A stretch of 64,000 nt of DNA from Fimbriimonadaceae bacterium (GCA_019638795.1 JAHBTB010000002.1:1-64000); one strand, 5' to 3'. Numbered from the stretch's first letter, positions 1 to 8,349 are shown. Notes: a model not told the origin generated them from the sequence alone. Program-made: numbers and translations.

Positions 1-347
1 CGGGTGGCCACGGTGTTCTCGGCTGTCGGCCCGAAGACCAAAGGGGGAACCCCGGTAAGCGTGCCCTTCGACTGATCGAAGAGGAAGCCGAATCGATCCG
101 GCTGGTCATCGCCATGCGTGATCAGGGAATGACGCTTCAAAAGTTCGCGGGAGAACTGAACGCCCAAGGCTTCCGAACCAAGGCCGGGGCCGAGTTCTCC
201 CATGTCCAAGTCTGGCGAGTTCTTAACCGAGAGGCGTTCTATCGCGGCCAAGGTGTCATCACTCGAAGCGTCGAAGGTGGAGCTTCGGGAGCACACTCGG
301 CCATCCTGTTAGCTTCCTCCGACAAGAAAAACCATTGCCCAATCTAG
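1..347 (+). pseudogene. Serine recombinase C-terminal fragment, frameshifted
   Basis: The window opens inside a gene for a large serine recombinase. Bases 1 to about 69 read in frame 1 as VFSAVGPKTKGGTPVSVPF, then the similarity continues in frame 3 as RLIEEEAESIRLVIAMRDQG and on to NAQGFRTKAGAEFSHVQVWR. This is the usual recombinase-domain pattern of a helix-turn-helix with a final VQVxRVLxRExxYRG. Frame 1 stops at about position 73, so a small indel near 66-70 breaks the gene. The last 85 bases of the recognisable part (192-275) recur at about 1238-1323 and 2174-2260. The frame then runs on to 347 and overlaps the 3' end of the opposite-strand gene. No catalytic N-terminal domain is in view, so whether an intact gene lies upstream cannot be judged. 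Confidence 0.6.
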
Positions 348-824
348 GCCAGCGAGCACTAGGGAGAACAGGGAAAGTACATAGGCTGCACGGAGTTGTG
401 AGGCTTGCGAATAAGAATGGGGCCCTTTTCTAAAGACTTGCCAGATCACGCTGAACGCGATTATTGGCAGTCCTATTAGTGCTACTGGAACCAGTAGAGA
501 CAACGGGAATGCCCATGTGGGTATCGATGCTATTCCTAGAAGGATGAACACCGCATATGCAAACAATGGGTTCTGATCGCGGCTCAACACTACCAAAGCG
601 GAGATAAACACGAGCACGGTGGCAACGAGTAACGGCCATCCCCATGACCCGTCGTACCAAGGGCCAAGACCCGTCACATTGAAGCCGAATGGCTCCATGG
701 TGACGATGCTCCTGATCCACGTGCCAGACAGAACTGGTATCCCTAGACCACTTCGGATTATAAAACTGAGAATAGCAAGAACTAGGAATACGCTCGGCCA
801 AAGGAAGTCTCTTGTCCTTGTCAC
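309..824 (-). CDS. Small polytopic membrane protein, orphan
   Basis: This 171-residue protein has a GTG start and is mostly hydrophobic. About four to five membrane segments are visible, at residues 9-28, 63-84, 88-106, 109-131 and 148-168. I recognise no family. Base composition is clearly poorer in GC than the core genes downstream. It lies on the strand of the Rhs gene at 2730-3797 and downstream of it, and is separated from the next orphan gene by a 474-bp direct repeat. A displaced immunity gene of an Rhs locus is my inference from position and membrane topology only. Confidence 0.5.
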   Translation of the reverse strand: MTRTRDFLWPSVFLVLAILSFIIRSGLGIPVLSGTWIRSIVTMEPFGFNVTGLGPWYDGSWGWPLLVATVLVFISALVVLSRDQNPLFAYAVFILLGIASIPTWAFPLSLLVPVALIGLPIIAFSVIWQVFRKGPHSYSQASQLRAAYVLSLFSLVLAGLDWAMVFLVGGS

Positions 825-850
825 CGCTTGTACTTCCGTTTCTTTGCCTT

Positions 851-1324
851 TCGGTCGCTCGGTAAAGTGGGAGCCCGTCCCCGAAGAACCTGGGAGCCTA
901 GTTCCACCGCCCCGAGAGCGAGGGCGTTCAAGCCTGCCGCCGCGCGCTGTAGGTCAGGGTCGCGGCCATGAACAGGGACATGGCGCGAAACGCACGGGAA
1001 CGGGAAAGGACAGTCAGCGACATCAGGGAACTCTTCGAATAGCTCCCATTATAGGGCACTTTGCTCGCAAACGTGCGAGTCAGGATGAAACAATGTAATG
1101 CTCGTCGGCTATCCTTCTCCATACCGTTTCCCAGTCGGGGCCAACACTTCGTAAACTGTTGTCAACGGTTTCCCCAGAGGTGAACTCCTACCGTTCCTAC
1201 TCGTCTGCGAACAAGGTCTCCGAGCCAAGGCGAGGGACCGAGTTCACCCTTGTCCAAGTCTTGCGAGTGCTGAACCGAGAGGCGTTCTATCGCGGTCAAG
1301 GTGTCATCACGCGAAGCGTCGAAA
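851..1324. repeat. Long direct repeat, copy A
   Basis: About 474 bp that recurs at 1787-2261 with roughly 15 mismatches and one single-base indel. It begins tcggtcgctcggtaaagtgg and ends with the recombinase-derived segment that includes ctgaaccgagaggcgttcta. The final 85 bases also match the recombinase fragment at 192-275. Short frames inside are not convincing genes. One minus-strand frame (928-1122) ends AFRAMSLFMAATLTYSARRQ, which loosely resembles the end of some transposases, but that is weak. Beyond both ends the flanks are unrelated. Confidence 0.85.
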
Positions 1325-1362
1325 ACGTGGCTGTGGGAGCACACATCGCAATTATTCAGTAG

Positions 1363-1677
1363 TCATCGTATTTCTACAATGACTACTGAGTCTTTGATCG
1401 TCATCGATTTCATTGTAGTCGAATCAACAACGAGAGTTTCCTTAGTGCCTTTTGAGTTCAATAAGATGATCGTTAAGGAACCACCCACATATTCATCACA
1501 CGTCAGAGTGGTACCCGACCGAGCAACCACGGAGTCACTTTGTCCGCGACTCTCACTGGTTGAGACCGTGAGATTTTCATTGCGGTAGTTCACAACAAAG
1601 ATCGTCTTTGTGTGCGAACACCCGGAGAGGAAAAGGGCGAATGAACCAATCACCAGAAACCATGCAATGATCTTCAA
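1363..1677 (-). CDS. Small putative lipoprotein, orphan
   Basis: I place the start at the TTG at 1677 because a GGAG lies 6 nt upstream; an upstream GTG at 1689 is possible. The product of 104 residues begins LKIIAWFLVIGSFALFLSGC, a lipoprotein signal with an LSGC lipobox, so it should be lipid-anchored. The rest is about 85 residues rich in Thr, Ser and Val, with no family I recognise. It is AT-richer than the core genes and sits between the two long direct repeats on the same strand as the Rhs gene. Some toxin-immunity proteins are small lipoproteins; that role is inferred from context only. Confidence 0.5.
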   Translation of the reverse strand: MKIIAWFLVIGSFALFLSGCSHTKTIFVVNYRNENLTVSTSESRGQSDSVVARSGTTLTCDEYVGGSLTIILLNSKGTKETLVVDSTTMKSMTIKDSVVIVEIR

Positions 1678-1786
1678 AGCGATCTCCACAACTGTAAATT
1701 GTCAGCTAAGTCGCGCTGGAGTCTCGGCGTCCACCAGTTCGAACGCATAGAATCCCGGCGTGGGTTGTCCCCTCGGTACACCTTTG

Positions 1787-2261
1787 TCGGTCGCTCGGTA
1801 AAGTGGGGAGCCCGTCCCCGAAGAACCTGGGAGCCTAGTTCCACCGCCCCGAGAGCGAGGGCGTTCAAGCCTGCCGCCGCGCGCTGTAGGTCAGGGTCGC
1901 GGCCATGCACAGGGACATGGCGCGAAACGCACGGGCACGGGAAAGGACAGTCAGCGACATCAGGGAACTCTTCGAATAGCTCCCATTATAGGGCACTTTG
2001 CTCGCAAACGTGCGAGTCAGGATGAAACAATGTCATGCTCGTTGGCTATCCTTCTCCATACCGTTTCCCAGGCGGGGCCAACACTTCGTAAACTGTTGTC
2101 AACGGTTTCCCCAGAGGTGAACTCCTACCGTTCCTACTCGTCTGCGAACAAGGTCTCCGAGCCAAGGCGAGGGACCGAGTTCTCCCATGTCCAAGTCTTG
2201 CGAGTGCTGAACCGAGAGGCGTTCTATCGCGGCCAAGGCGTCATTACTCGAAGCGTTGAAA
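1787..2261. repeat. Long direct repeat, copy B
   Basis: Second copy of the element at 851-1324, 475 bp, in the same orientation. Its recombinase-derived end (gagttctcccatgtccaagt) is closer to the window-start recombinase than copy A is (gagttcacccttgtccaagt). The sequence diverges after aagcgttgaaa near 2261. The two copies bracket the lipoprotein gene, and copy A together with the recombinase fragment brackets the 171-residue membrane protein gene. Confidence 0.85.
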
Positions 2262-2346
2262 GTGGGGCCTTGGGGGCGCATTGAGCTATTCTTGCTTAAA
2301 GCGGTGTTTTTGAGTTATGTTCCTACTACAAGTAGCCTGTCGAGTA

Positions 2347-2727
2347 TTATCCTACAGGACTAATCGTAGCAGGAATAATCCGAAGTGCAGCTCCAAGAGC
2401 GTAAGGAGCCAGTAGTACCAAAATCCATTCTTTCGCTTGCTGATCTCCTTGCTTGTTGAAGAGCGCCCAGAGACTACACGGAGGGCATATTACTATTACG
2501 AGTACGGCTAAATATATCAGTCCACCTCCTAACCAAGAGGCGGGAAGTGCATATGGTAGACATGAACCAGTAGCAATAATCAATACTGTTCTCGACACCT
2601 GGCCTAACCCAAAGAAGAGTCGAACCGCGAGCAATAAGGGAACTACTAGCGGAGCGAATGCCCAAAGGCAAACGACTAGGGACAAGGCTCCTAGCCCTGA
2701 TGCCCAAAACAAGATCAACTCGATCAT
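2347..2727 (-). CDS. Polytopic membrane protein, candidate Rhs immunity protein
   Basis: This 126-residue protein has three to four strong membrane segments (about residues 3-22, 24-40, 66-88 and 101-118), with a short charged stretch NKQGDQQAKEW before the last. The ATG at 2727 lies 2 nt past the stop codon of the Rhs gene (TAG CT ATG), so translation is probably coupled. A small gene fused in this way to the 3' end of an Rhs/YD-repeat toxin is the usual place for the cognate immunity gene. A membrane immunity protein would suggest that the toxin acts at or across the cytoplasmic membrane. No family is recognised, so the function is inferred from position. Confidence 0.6.
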   Translation of the reverse strand: MIELILFWASGLGALSLVVCLWAFAPLVVPLLLAVRLFFGLGQVSRTVLIIATGSCLPYALPASWLGGGLIYLAVLVIVICPPCSLWALFNKQGDQQAKEWILVLLAPYALGAALRIIPATISPVG

Positions 2728-2729
2728 AG

Positions 2730-3797
2730 CTACCAGCGCGCCAGACAGGGCTCGAATGGTGACTGCTTAGGTCCATAACCCTTCGGGAAGCCTGTCCCGT
2801 ATGCTTCTTCAATCCAATCGCTCCAACGTTGATCCCACCATTGAAATAAGCCAGGGCCGGCTGGGATGCATGGGGTTTGACAGATATCAGAGCGGACTTT
2901 TCCGTCAGCGTCTATGTAGTAGCAAGAACGCGTCTCCTTACCGTCTCCAACAATCCCGTTGCCTGGTAGAAACACGAACTCAGTGCGACCGTCTGGATGT
3001 ATGATCAGGACCATATCCACGTCCATGTCGGGGTGAGTTACATATCCACGTGGCACTTCTGTATCTCGCCAACCGTCGCCAGGCATCCACGGAAAGTCTC
3101 CGAATGCAATGACCTTGCCACCAAAACCAGCAGTTACAGTAACCGAGACGGGATCATGCCAAGCTAGCCCGGTACGGTCTTGCCGGCTAAGAGGGTCATT
3201 ATCGCAATAGAGATACCAATTGCGTCCATCATTGATAGGGTCGCGTGTAAGGAATCTTCCGGTAGAGGAGTCATAGTAGCTGTGCCCCAGAAGCCTCAGG
3301 CCCGTAGCATCCTCTTGATAGCCGAATCCGCCCGCATAACCGAAGGGACCGTTCCATGTCCCCGTAGAAGCAATGAGGTTGCCGAAAGCGTCGTACTGCC
3401 TGGATGCCGCCACCGTCTGGCCCGTCCCGCTCTGGGCGTCGGCATTCTTGGTGCCCGAATGAAGGAAGGTCGTGGCCGCCCTTCTTCGCTCGGAAACGCC
3501 CGGCGCGTAGGTTGCCGCTCCGTCGGAGAGCACTGGATCGGTGACGTAGGCTCCGTCCCGCAGGAAAGAGCGGCCCACCGAGTTTGTGGTCGAGCCCACG
3601 CGGGTGTCGAGGCCGTTGTAGACGTTGCTCTGGGAAACGCCAGGCCCGACGATGCTCGTGGCCCGGCCCTTGGTCTTTTTGGGCGGGTCGGGCGCGAGGC
3701 ACACTTGAAAGCCCGGTGCCCCGATGATTGGGAGCAAGTCCGACATCTTGTCGATGTCGGCGGGCAGCCAATCGTGGGTCGGCTCTTTGTGGCTCAT
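2730..3797 (-). CDS. Short Rhs-core protein with novel C-terminal tip (putative polymorphic toxin)
   Basis: The product is 355 residues. Residues 58-211 match the conserved Rhs repeat-associated core: VYNGLDTRVG, RQYDAFGNLI, YYDSSTGRFLTRDP, DGRNWYLYCDNDP, ending QDRTGL where most cores have VDPxGL. Residues 212-355 form a unique tip rich in Asp, Gly, Trp and Cys (for example CYYIDADGKVRSDICQTPC), which I cannot assign. Full Rhs proteins exceed 1,000 residues; here about 57 unrelated residues precede the core, so this is a truncated or solo tip gene. The start looks functional: GAGGTG lies about 6 nt upstream of the ATG, and a TAGGAT box lies at 3821-3816. There is no signal peptide. Composition drops in GC toward the tip, as expected for an exchangeable toxin module. 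Confidence 0.65.
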   Translation of the reverse strand: MSHKEPTHDWLPADIDKMSDLLPIIGAPGFQVCLAPDPPKKTKGRATSIVGPGVSQSNVYNGLDTRVGSTTNSVGRSFLRDGAYVTDPVLSDGAATYAPGVSERRRAATTFLHSGTKNADAQSGTGQTVAASRQYDAFGNLIASTGTWNGPFGYAGGFGYQEDATGLRLLGHSYYDSSTGRFLTRDPINDGRNWYLYCDNDPLSRQDRTGLAWHDPVSVTVTAGFGGKVIAFGDFPWMPGDGWRDTEVPRGYVTHPDMDVDMVLIIHPDGRTEFVFLPGNGIVGDGKETRSCYYIDADGKVRSDICQTPCIPAGPGLFQWWDQRWSDWIEEAYGTGFPKGYGPKQSPFEPCLARW

Positions 3798-3815
3798 CGC
3801 TCACACCTCGTCTTC

Positions 3816-3821
3816 ATCCTA
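3816..3821 (-). promoter_or_regulatory. -10-like box for the Rhs gene
   Basis: TAGGAT on the minus strand, 18 nt before the ATG at 3797, with GAGGTG as ribosome-binding site in between. Unlike most core genes here, this start uses a leader with a Shine-Dalgarno site. Confidence 0.35.
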
Positions 3822-4058
3822 GCATGGAGGAAGCTTCCAATCGGGCACCGATCACCGCGTCAACCAACACGTTCTTGCGATGGCATGATGACTGCGTCCA
3901 CGCACCCGGCGAGGCCATCGAGAAACAGGCGTCTCGGTGCCATTCATCAGCAGCGCGGCAAGTGTGCTCAGCGCTTCCTGCATTGTCATGGCGGCTTTTA
4001 CCGGACCCTCTCGGCGGGCCGCCACATGGCCCCCAAAGCCGGTCGGCGGGGGCGGCGC

Positions 4059-4113
4059 GAGCAAAAAGTGAGCGAAAGGTGAGCGAAAGGTAAGCGAAAG
4101 GTTAGCGAAAGGT
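4059..4113. repeat. 11-bp tandem repeat, five units
   Basis: Five contiguous 11-bp units: gagcaaaaagt, gagcgaaaggt, gagcgaaaggt, aagcgaaaggt, tagcgaaaggt. The array lies in the 440-bp gap between the Rhs gene (start 3797) and the end of the GH105 gene (4238). I see no gene in the rest of that gap. The unit is close to one DNA helical turn. It is too short for CRISPR and has no spacers. Confidence 0.9.
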
Positions 4114-4237
4114 CGGAGGGGGGCCTCCGCACGGCCGACGAGGACGGCTCTTTGACCAGCGCATCCAGGCCCTTGGAGCGGCCGGGGGGAGCGGCCGTCG
4201 TGACCCCGGTCGTCCCCGCCGGCGCCGCCCCGGCTCA

Positions 4238-6508
4238 TCACATCTTGGCCACCTGGCACGCGGCGAGGAGGAACGCCCCCACGCCGTAGGCGTCGGTGTC
4301 CGCATACGACACCGAGCGGGGGTCGGCGCCGATCGGCTGCACCCAGGCCAGCCGTCCGTTGGGGTCGACCGCGCGGGTCATGGCGGCGAAGGCGCGGTCG
4401 ACGGTGGGCTTGAACGCGGCCCGGTCGAGCAGTCCTTCGTTGACCCCCCAGGCCAAGGCGTAGCAGAAGAACCCGGTGCCGCTCGTCTCGGCGGCCGGGT
4501 AGGAGGCCGGGTCGAGCAGGCTGCTCCGCCAGTAGCCGTCCTTGGACTGCAGTCCCGCCACGCGGGCGGCCATCGCCTTGAACTGCGCCTCCAGCGGGGG
4601 CCGGACGGGGTCGCCCTTGGGGACTTGGCCGAGCACCCGGGCCAGCCCGGCGAGGACCCAGCCGTTGCCCCGCGACCAGAACACCTTCTTGCCGTTGGCC
4701 TCGCGGGTCTTGAAGTACCGGCTGTCGCGGAAGTAGAGGTGTTCGACGGGGTCGTAGAGGTAGTCGGACGTCTTCTGCCAGAGCCGGGCGGCCAGGTCGA
4801 GGTACTTGCGGTCGCCGGTCTCGCGGGCGAGCATCGCCAGGGTCGGCGGGCCCATGTAGAGGGCGTCGCACCACGCCCACTCGCGGTCGTGGACGGAGTC
4901 CTTCCATTCCAGGCTGCCGGTGTGGTCGGCGGCGGCGACATTGTCGCCCATCGCGCGGGCCGCGGCGAGCTCGCGCGGGTCGTGGTCATTGGCGTAGAGC
5001 TGCAGGTACGCCTGGCCCACGGCGTGGTCGTCGGCCATGAGCTTTCGCGGGCCGAGCTTCCAGGCGTTGGCCTCGCCGACGGCCCGCACCCAAGACCGGG
5101 CCTCCTCGTCGCCGGTGGCGGCGGCATAGTCCAGCACGCCCGAGTAGAGGGGGGCCACCGTCCAGTCGGTGGGCTGGTGCCGCGAGGGGTTGCTCCGCAC
5201 CCATCGCCAGACCGCCTCCATTGTCCGCGTCGGGTCCGTCGCCGACCAGGGCCCGCGGTCCTCGTCGGCGGCCTGGAGGGTGGCGCGGTAGTCGGTGTAG
5301 TGGCGGTACTTCGAGGCGTTCTCCCACATGACGACCGGCCCCTGTCCGGGGCGGTCGCCCCGCACCACGAACGGCCGGACGCTGTCGTGCTTGCTCGCCC
5401 CGGTCACCGCGACATGGCTCCAGGTGTCACCGCCGTCGGCGGTGAACCACCGCTCGATCTCGAACCGGCCGCCGACCGGGCGGGAGAGATAGACGAACCG
5501 AGGGTCGGCGGGGTCCAGGCAGACGCCGCCCGAATAGTGGGGTTCGAGCTCCTTCGTGCCCGGTGGTGTCTGCGGGAACCACTTGCCTGCGTCCACGATC
5601 TTCCGGTCGACCCAACGGCGTCCGTCCCACCAGGCGTAGCGGTAGACGTGGTGGTCCTCGGCGGGCAGCCGGGTGTAGACGATGACGGGGTCCCCCTTCT
5701 TCGTGGCGGTGACGTCCCAGATCCACGCCCTGACGTTCTCTGCTTCTCCGTCGTAGACCAGGCCGGCCTGCTTGGGGTCGACGGGGCGCCCGTCGAGGCG
5801 GCCCACCACGCGGCCGGCGGCGTCGCGGAACGCCCCGCCCTCGTAGCGCATGTAATAGATCGAGTTCGTGGGTTCGTCGCGGGGGTGGCCGTCGGTGAAG
5901 GCGAAGTGGATCCGACGGACGCCGTCACCGGCGACCTTCATGTAGGGACGGACGCCCGGCCCCGTGCCGGGGGATTGGACGAAGACCCGGCCCGGCTCCC
6001 ACGTCTTGCCCTGGTCGTCGGACCAGCTGAACGTCGGCTTCCAGTCCATGCCGCGCCAAAAGAGGTAGATGCGGCCCTTCTCTGCCGAAAGCGACTGGGG
6101 GTTCGGATAGGTGTAGGTCATCCGCGTCGCCTGTCCGTTCAGCTTCAGAGCCCGGGCGGGGCCGAAGCGCAGCGCACCGGCGCCTCCGTCGGACTCCGCC
6201 ATCCAGATCTCGCGGCCCGCATGCTTGGAATAGAACGCCAGTAGCCGCCCGCCCGACAGGGGAAGGAAGGCGGGGTTGTCGTGGTCGTCCCGCTCAAACT
6301 GCCCGGCGAGGAGCAGGTCGGTCCCCTTCTTCGCCACCGGGTCGTAGTCATGGACGGTGACGTCACCGTCGGAGGCGACGCTCCCGGCGACGATCCGCCC
6401 GCGGAACCAGACCGCCCGTGGGTCGGCGAACCAGCACCATCCCCCGTCGCGGGCCACGACGTGGTCGTGTCCGAAGGGGGCCATGGCGAGGACTAGCGCG
6501 GCGAACAT
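4238..6508 (-). CDS. Secreted BNR-repeat / GH105-type glycoside hydrolase fusion
   Basis: The protein has 756 residues and two halves. After a short N-terminal export segment, residues about 20-420 look like a BNR/Asp-box beta-propeller (RDGGWCWFADPRAVWF, SDDQGKTWE, TADGGDTWSH). Residues about 425-755 match the GH88/GH105 alpha/alpha-barrel of unsaturated rhamnogalacturonyl hydrolases: ADDHAVGQAY, WCDALYMGPP, FWSRGNGWVLAGLARVL, GTGFFCYALAWGVNEGLL, DTDAYGVGAFLLA. The Asp in WCDALYMGPP (about residue 548) is in the place of the YteR general acid. The family removes unsaturated uronic acid from lyase products of pectin, ulvan or related glycans, so a propeller that binds or cleaves the polysaccharide is plausible. 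A TAGACT box lies 6 nt before the ATG. Confidence 0.8.
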   Translation of the reverse strand: MFAALVLAMAPFGHDHVVARDGGWCWFADPRAVWFRGRIVAGSVASDGDVTVHDYDPVAKKGTDLLLAGQFERDDHDNPAFLPLSGGRLLAFYSKHAGREIWMAESDGGAGALRFGPARALKLNGQATRMTYTYPNPQSLSAEKGRIYLFWRGMDWKPTFSWSDDQGKTWEPGRVFVQSPGTGPGVRPYMKVAGDGVRRIHFAFTDGHPRDEPTNSIYYMRYEGGAFRDAAGRVVGRLDGRPVDPKQAGLVYDGEAENVRAWIWDVTATKKGDPVIVYTRLPAEDHHVYRYAWWDGRRWVDRKIVDAGKWFPQTPPGTKELEPHYSGGVCLDPADPRFVYLSRPVGGRFEIERWFTADGGDTWSHVAVTGASKHDSVRPFVVRGDRPGQGPVVMWENASKYRHYTDYRATLQAADEDRGPWSATDPTRTMEAVWRWVRSNPSRHQPTDWTVAPLYSGVLDYAAATGDEEARSWVRAVGEANAWKLGPRKLMADDHAVGQAYLQLYANDHDPRELAAARAMGDNVAAADHTGSLEWKDSVHDREWAWCDALYMGPPTLAMLARETGDRKYLDLAARLWQKTSDYLYDPVEHLYFRDSRYFKTREANGKKVFWSRGNGWVLAGLARVLGQVPKGDPVRPPLEAQFKAMAARVAGLQSKDGYWRSSLLDPASYPAAETSGTGFFCYALAWGVNEGLLDRAAFKPTVDRAFAAMTRAVDPNGRLAWVQPIGADPRSVSYADTDAYGVGAFLLAACQVAKM

Positions 6509-6514
6509 GGGTAG

Positions 6515-6520
6515 AGTCTA
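6515..6520 (-). promoter_or_regulatory. -10 box of a likely leaderless GH105 transcript
   Basis: TAGACT on the minus strand, exactly 6 nt from the ATG at 6508. There is no Shine-Dalgarno sequence between them, so transcription would begin at or next to the start codon. Confidence 0.55.
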
Positions 6521-6635
6521 TCCACGTCCGGCCTCTGGCCGGACGACCCGTCACCTTTCTCCCTCCCGCACGAAGGTCCCGGCGCACCGTCCGGCAGTCC
6601 CTGCGACCTTTGGTGGCCATGGGTAACAAGCGGTC

Positions 6636-7367
6636 ATGGCTCCCCAGAGAAGAAACCGCCGACCAAGGGCGTTCACGCTCATCGAGCTCTTGGTCGTGGT
6701 CGCGATCATCGCGGTCCTTGCCGCCATCCTGTTCCCCGTGTTTGCCCAGGCCAAAGCGACCGCCAAGAAGGCGGTGTGCCTTTCCAACCTCAAGCAGATC
6801 GGCCTTGCGATCGCGATGTACCGCCCCGACTACGACGACTACAACCCGCGGTACCGCTTCTGCCCGGACCTTCCCGGCAACGAACTGTGCACGTATCTCA
6901 CCAACCCGGTGCAATGGACCGGGCCGCAGGAGATCTGGTGGGCACCCTACGACAACTCGGTGGAGCCCGACTGGCCCGGACCCTACTACCACTGGAAGGG
7001 CGGGTTTCTCCAGCCTTACGTCAAGAACTTCCAGATCTTTAAGGACCCGTCGGACACGGTCTGGCAAGTCGGCTACGCCATGAGCTACGTCACCGAGGGG
7101 CCCATGGGCCGCAGCGCCAGCGAGGTCGCCAACCCCGTCGTGCTCCAGGTGTGGGACCACCGCCGCACGCCGGGTTGCGCCGACACTCGGACGGGCCACG
7201 CCGGACCCCCGTGGACGCCTTTCCCGCCCGAGGCCGACACCAAGCACACCCACTACCCCGACCGCCACACCGGGGGCTTCAACCCCCTGAGCCACGACGG
7301 CAGCGTGCGCTGGCGTAACGTCAAGAGTCTGAAGGTCTCGGATTTCATCGCCACCAGCGCGCCCTGA
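6636..7367 (+). CDS. Type IV pilin-like protein (prepilin N-terminal methylation motif)
   Basis: The 243-residue product has a class III prepilin signal. A basic leader [12 protein letters not shown] is followed by [20 protein letters not shown] and then [24 protein letters not shown], with the conserved Glu at position 5 of the mature form. A prepilin peptidase should cut before Phe13. The rest resembles the DUF1559-like pseudopilins that are numerous in Armatimonadota and Planctomycetota, ending [17 protein letters not shown], the usual xxHxGGxNxLFxDGHVxW-type tail. Such proteins are thought to be secretion-system or surface pseudopilins; the individual role is unknown. It is divergent from the GH105 gene and convergent with 7399-8349. 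Confidence 0.85.
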   Translation: MAPQRRNRRPRAFTLIELLVVVAIIAVLAAILFPVFAQAKATAKKAVCLSNLKQIGLAIAMYRPDYDDYNPRYRFCPDLPGNELCTYLTNPVQWTGPQEIWWAPYDNSVEPDWPGPYYHWKGGFLQPYVKNFQIFKDPSDTVWQVGYAMSYVTEGPMGRSASEVANPVVLQVWDHRRTPGCADTRTGHAGPPWTPFPPEADTKHTHYPDRHTGGFNPLSHDGSVRWRNVKSLKVSDFIATSAP

Positions 7368-7386
7368 CGGAATGGCGCAGGGTGGC

Positions 7387-7414
7387 CCCGGGAGGTGCCT
7401 ACGCCCCTCCCGGG
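7387..7414. terminator. Hairpin between convergent genes
   Basis: A perfect 9-bp inverted repeat CCCGGGAGG / CCTCCCGGG with a 10-nt loop lies 20 bp past the pilin-like gene and overlaps the last codons of the opposing gene. There is no T-tract, so termination by this hairpin alone is uncertain. Confidence 0.45.
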
Positions 7415-8349
7415 TAGGTCACGGTCGAGCCCACCCGGACTGGCGGGACGTCCAGGTATCCGGCGTCCTTTAACCCGGGCCAATACTCGTTGTTGCGGGT
7501 GTCCCGGTCCTTTGCCAACGGGCCGGCGCTGACGCACGTGGCCTTCCAACGCAGTCCACGACCCTGGATGTCCTTGGCCAGCGTTTCGTGGACCTCCGTC
7601 CGTCCCTTCGTGCGGATGTTGAACGTGAGGTCGTTGCTGAAGTCGCCGGGCTTGAGGGGCTTCAGGGCCGGCACGCGCACGCTGACCGACTCCGTGCCCG
7701 GGAGCACCAGGAACGAGGCTTTCGTCACCGACTTCCCCGGGACGCCGAAAAGGTATCCCGTCAAGACGCCCATGTCCTTGAAGTCCGTGTCGAAGCCGGT
7801 CTCCTTTGTGGCGAGGAGACGCGCCGGCTTGCCGAGCTTGATCTGGTAGAGCTCGGCCCGGACCTTAGCGGGCAAGACGTCGGGGACCCGGAACTGCCAG
7901 GTGCGAAACAGCTTGCCGGTCGGATGCTTGTTCAGTCCGTTGTGGTGGACACGGGCGAACTCGTAGGCCGGTCGACGGCCGACGTCCTTGACGCCCTCGA
8001 CCTCGCCGATGACACCCATGTAGTAGCCGGCGACATAGAGGTCGACATAGTGGTCGGGCGTGCTCCCGGTCAGCACGACGTCGACCCGGACGTGTCCGCG
8101 GCCGCCGTATGGGTCGTCCACCCGCGTGGTCGTCAACGACTTGATTTGGATGTCAGATTTCTTGGATTCGATCCGGGGCTCTTTGCCGAGTGCGAGCCCC
8201 GCGGGCCTTTCCCACTTGCCGAAGACACCTAGCTCGGCTCCGACCGGAGGCAAGGCCAGAGTCCCGGTCGGGGGCTGGTTCGGCTGGAAAAGGCCACCGT
8301 CCTGGCTTACGGATATGGCTAAGGCGAGGGCAGAAACAATAACAGACAT
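7399..8349 (-). CDS. Exported protein of unknown function
   Basis: The 316-residue product starts MSVIVSALALAISVSQDGG, a plausible Sec signal with cleavage near residue 15. I recognise no family. It has mixed beta-type sequence, a central Tyr-rich stretch (HYVDLYVAGYYMGVIGEVEG), and a later region of hydrophobic-polar alternation (SFLVLPGTESVSVRVPALKP) that looks like beta-sandwich. A TATGAT box lies 6 nt before the ATG. It is in the same orientation as the peptidase gene upstream (8410-10044), but its own promoter suggests separate transcription. Confidence 0.6.
   Translation of the reverse strand: MSVIVSALALAISVSQDGGLFQPNQPPTGTLALPPVGAELGVFGKWERPAGLALGKEPRIESKKSDIQIKSLTTTRVDDPYGGRGHVRVDVVLTGSTPDHYVDLYVAGYYMGVIGEVEGVKDVGRRPAYEFARVHHNGLNKHPTGKLFRTWQFRVPDVLPAKVRAELYQIKLGKPARLLATKETGFDTDFKDMGVLTGYLFGVPGKSVTKASFLVLPGTESVSVRVPALKPLKPGDFSNDLTFNIRTKGRTEVHETLAKDIQGRGLRWKATCVSAGPLAKDRDTRNNEYWPGLKDAGYLDVPPVRVGSTVTYPGGA

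Noticed and set aside
928..1122. Minus-strand frame ending AFRAMSLFMAATLTYSARRQ as a transposase remnant
   Set aside because: The resemblance to transposase C-termini is weak and there is no further domain or terminal inverted repeat.
1159..1362. Short frames at 1159-1362 and 2030-2284 as separate recombinase genes
   Set aside because: Only the last about 30 codons match the recombinase and the rest is unrelated; they are parts of the direct repeats, not genes.
4059..4113. CRISPR array
   Set aside because: The repeats here and at 11277-11491 are contiguous, short and without spacers, and no cas genes are present.
4625..6244. A 539-codon plus-strand open frame opposite the GH105 gene
   Set aside because: It is low-complexity Val/Gly/Asp/Ala text caused by the high GC of the true gene on the other strand, which has recognisable domains.
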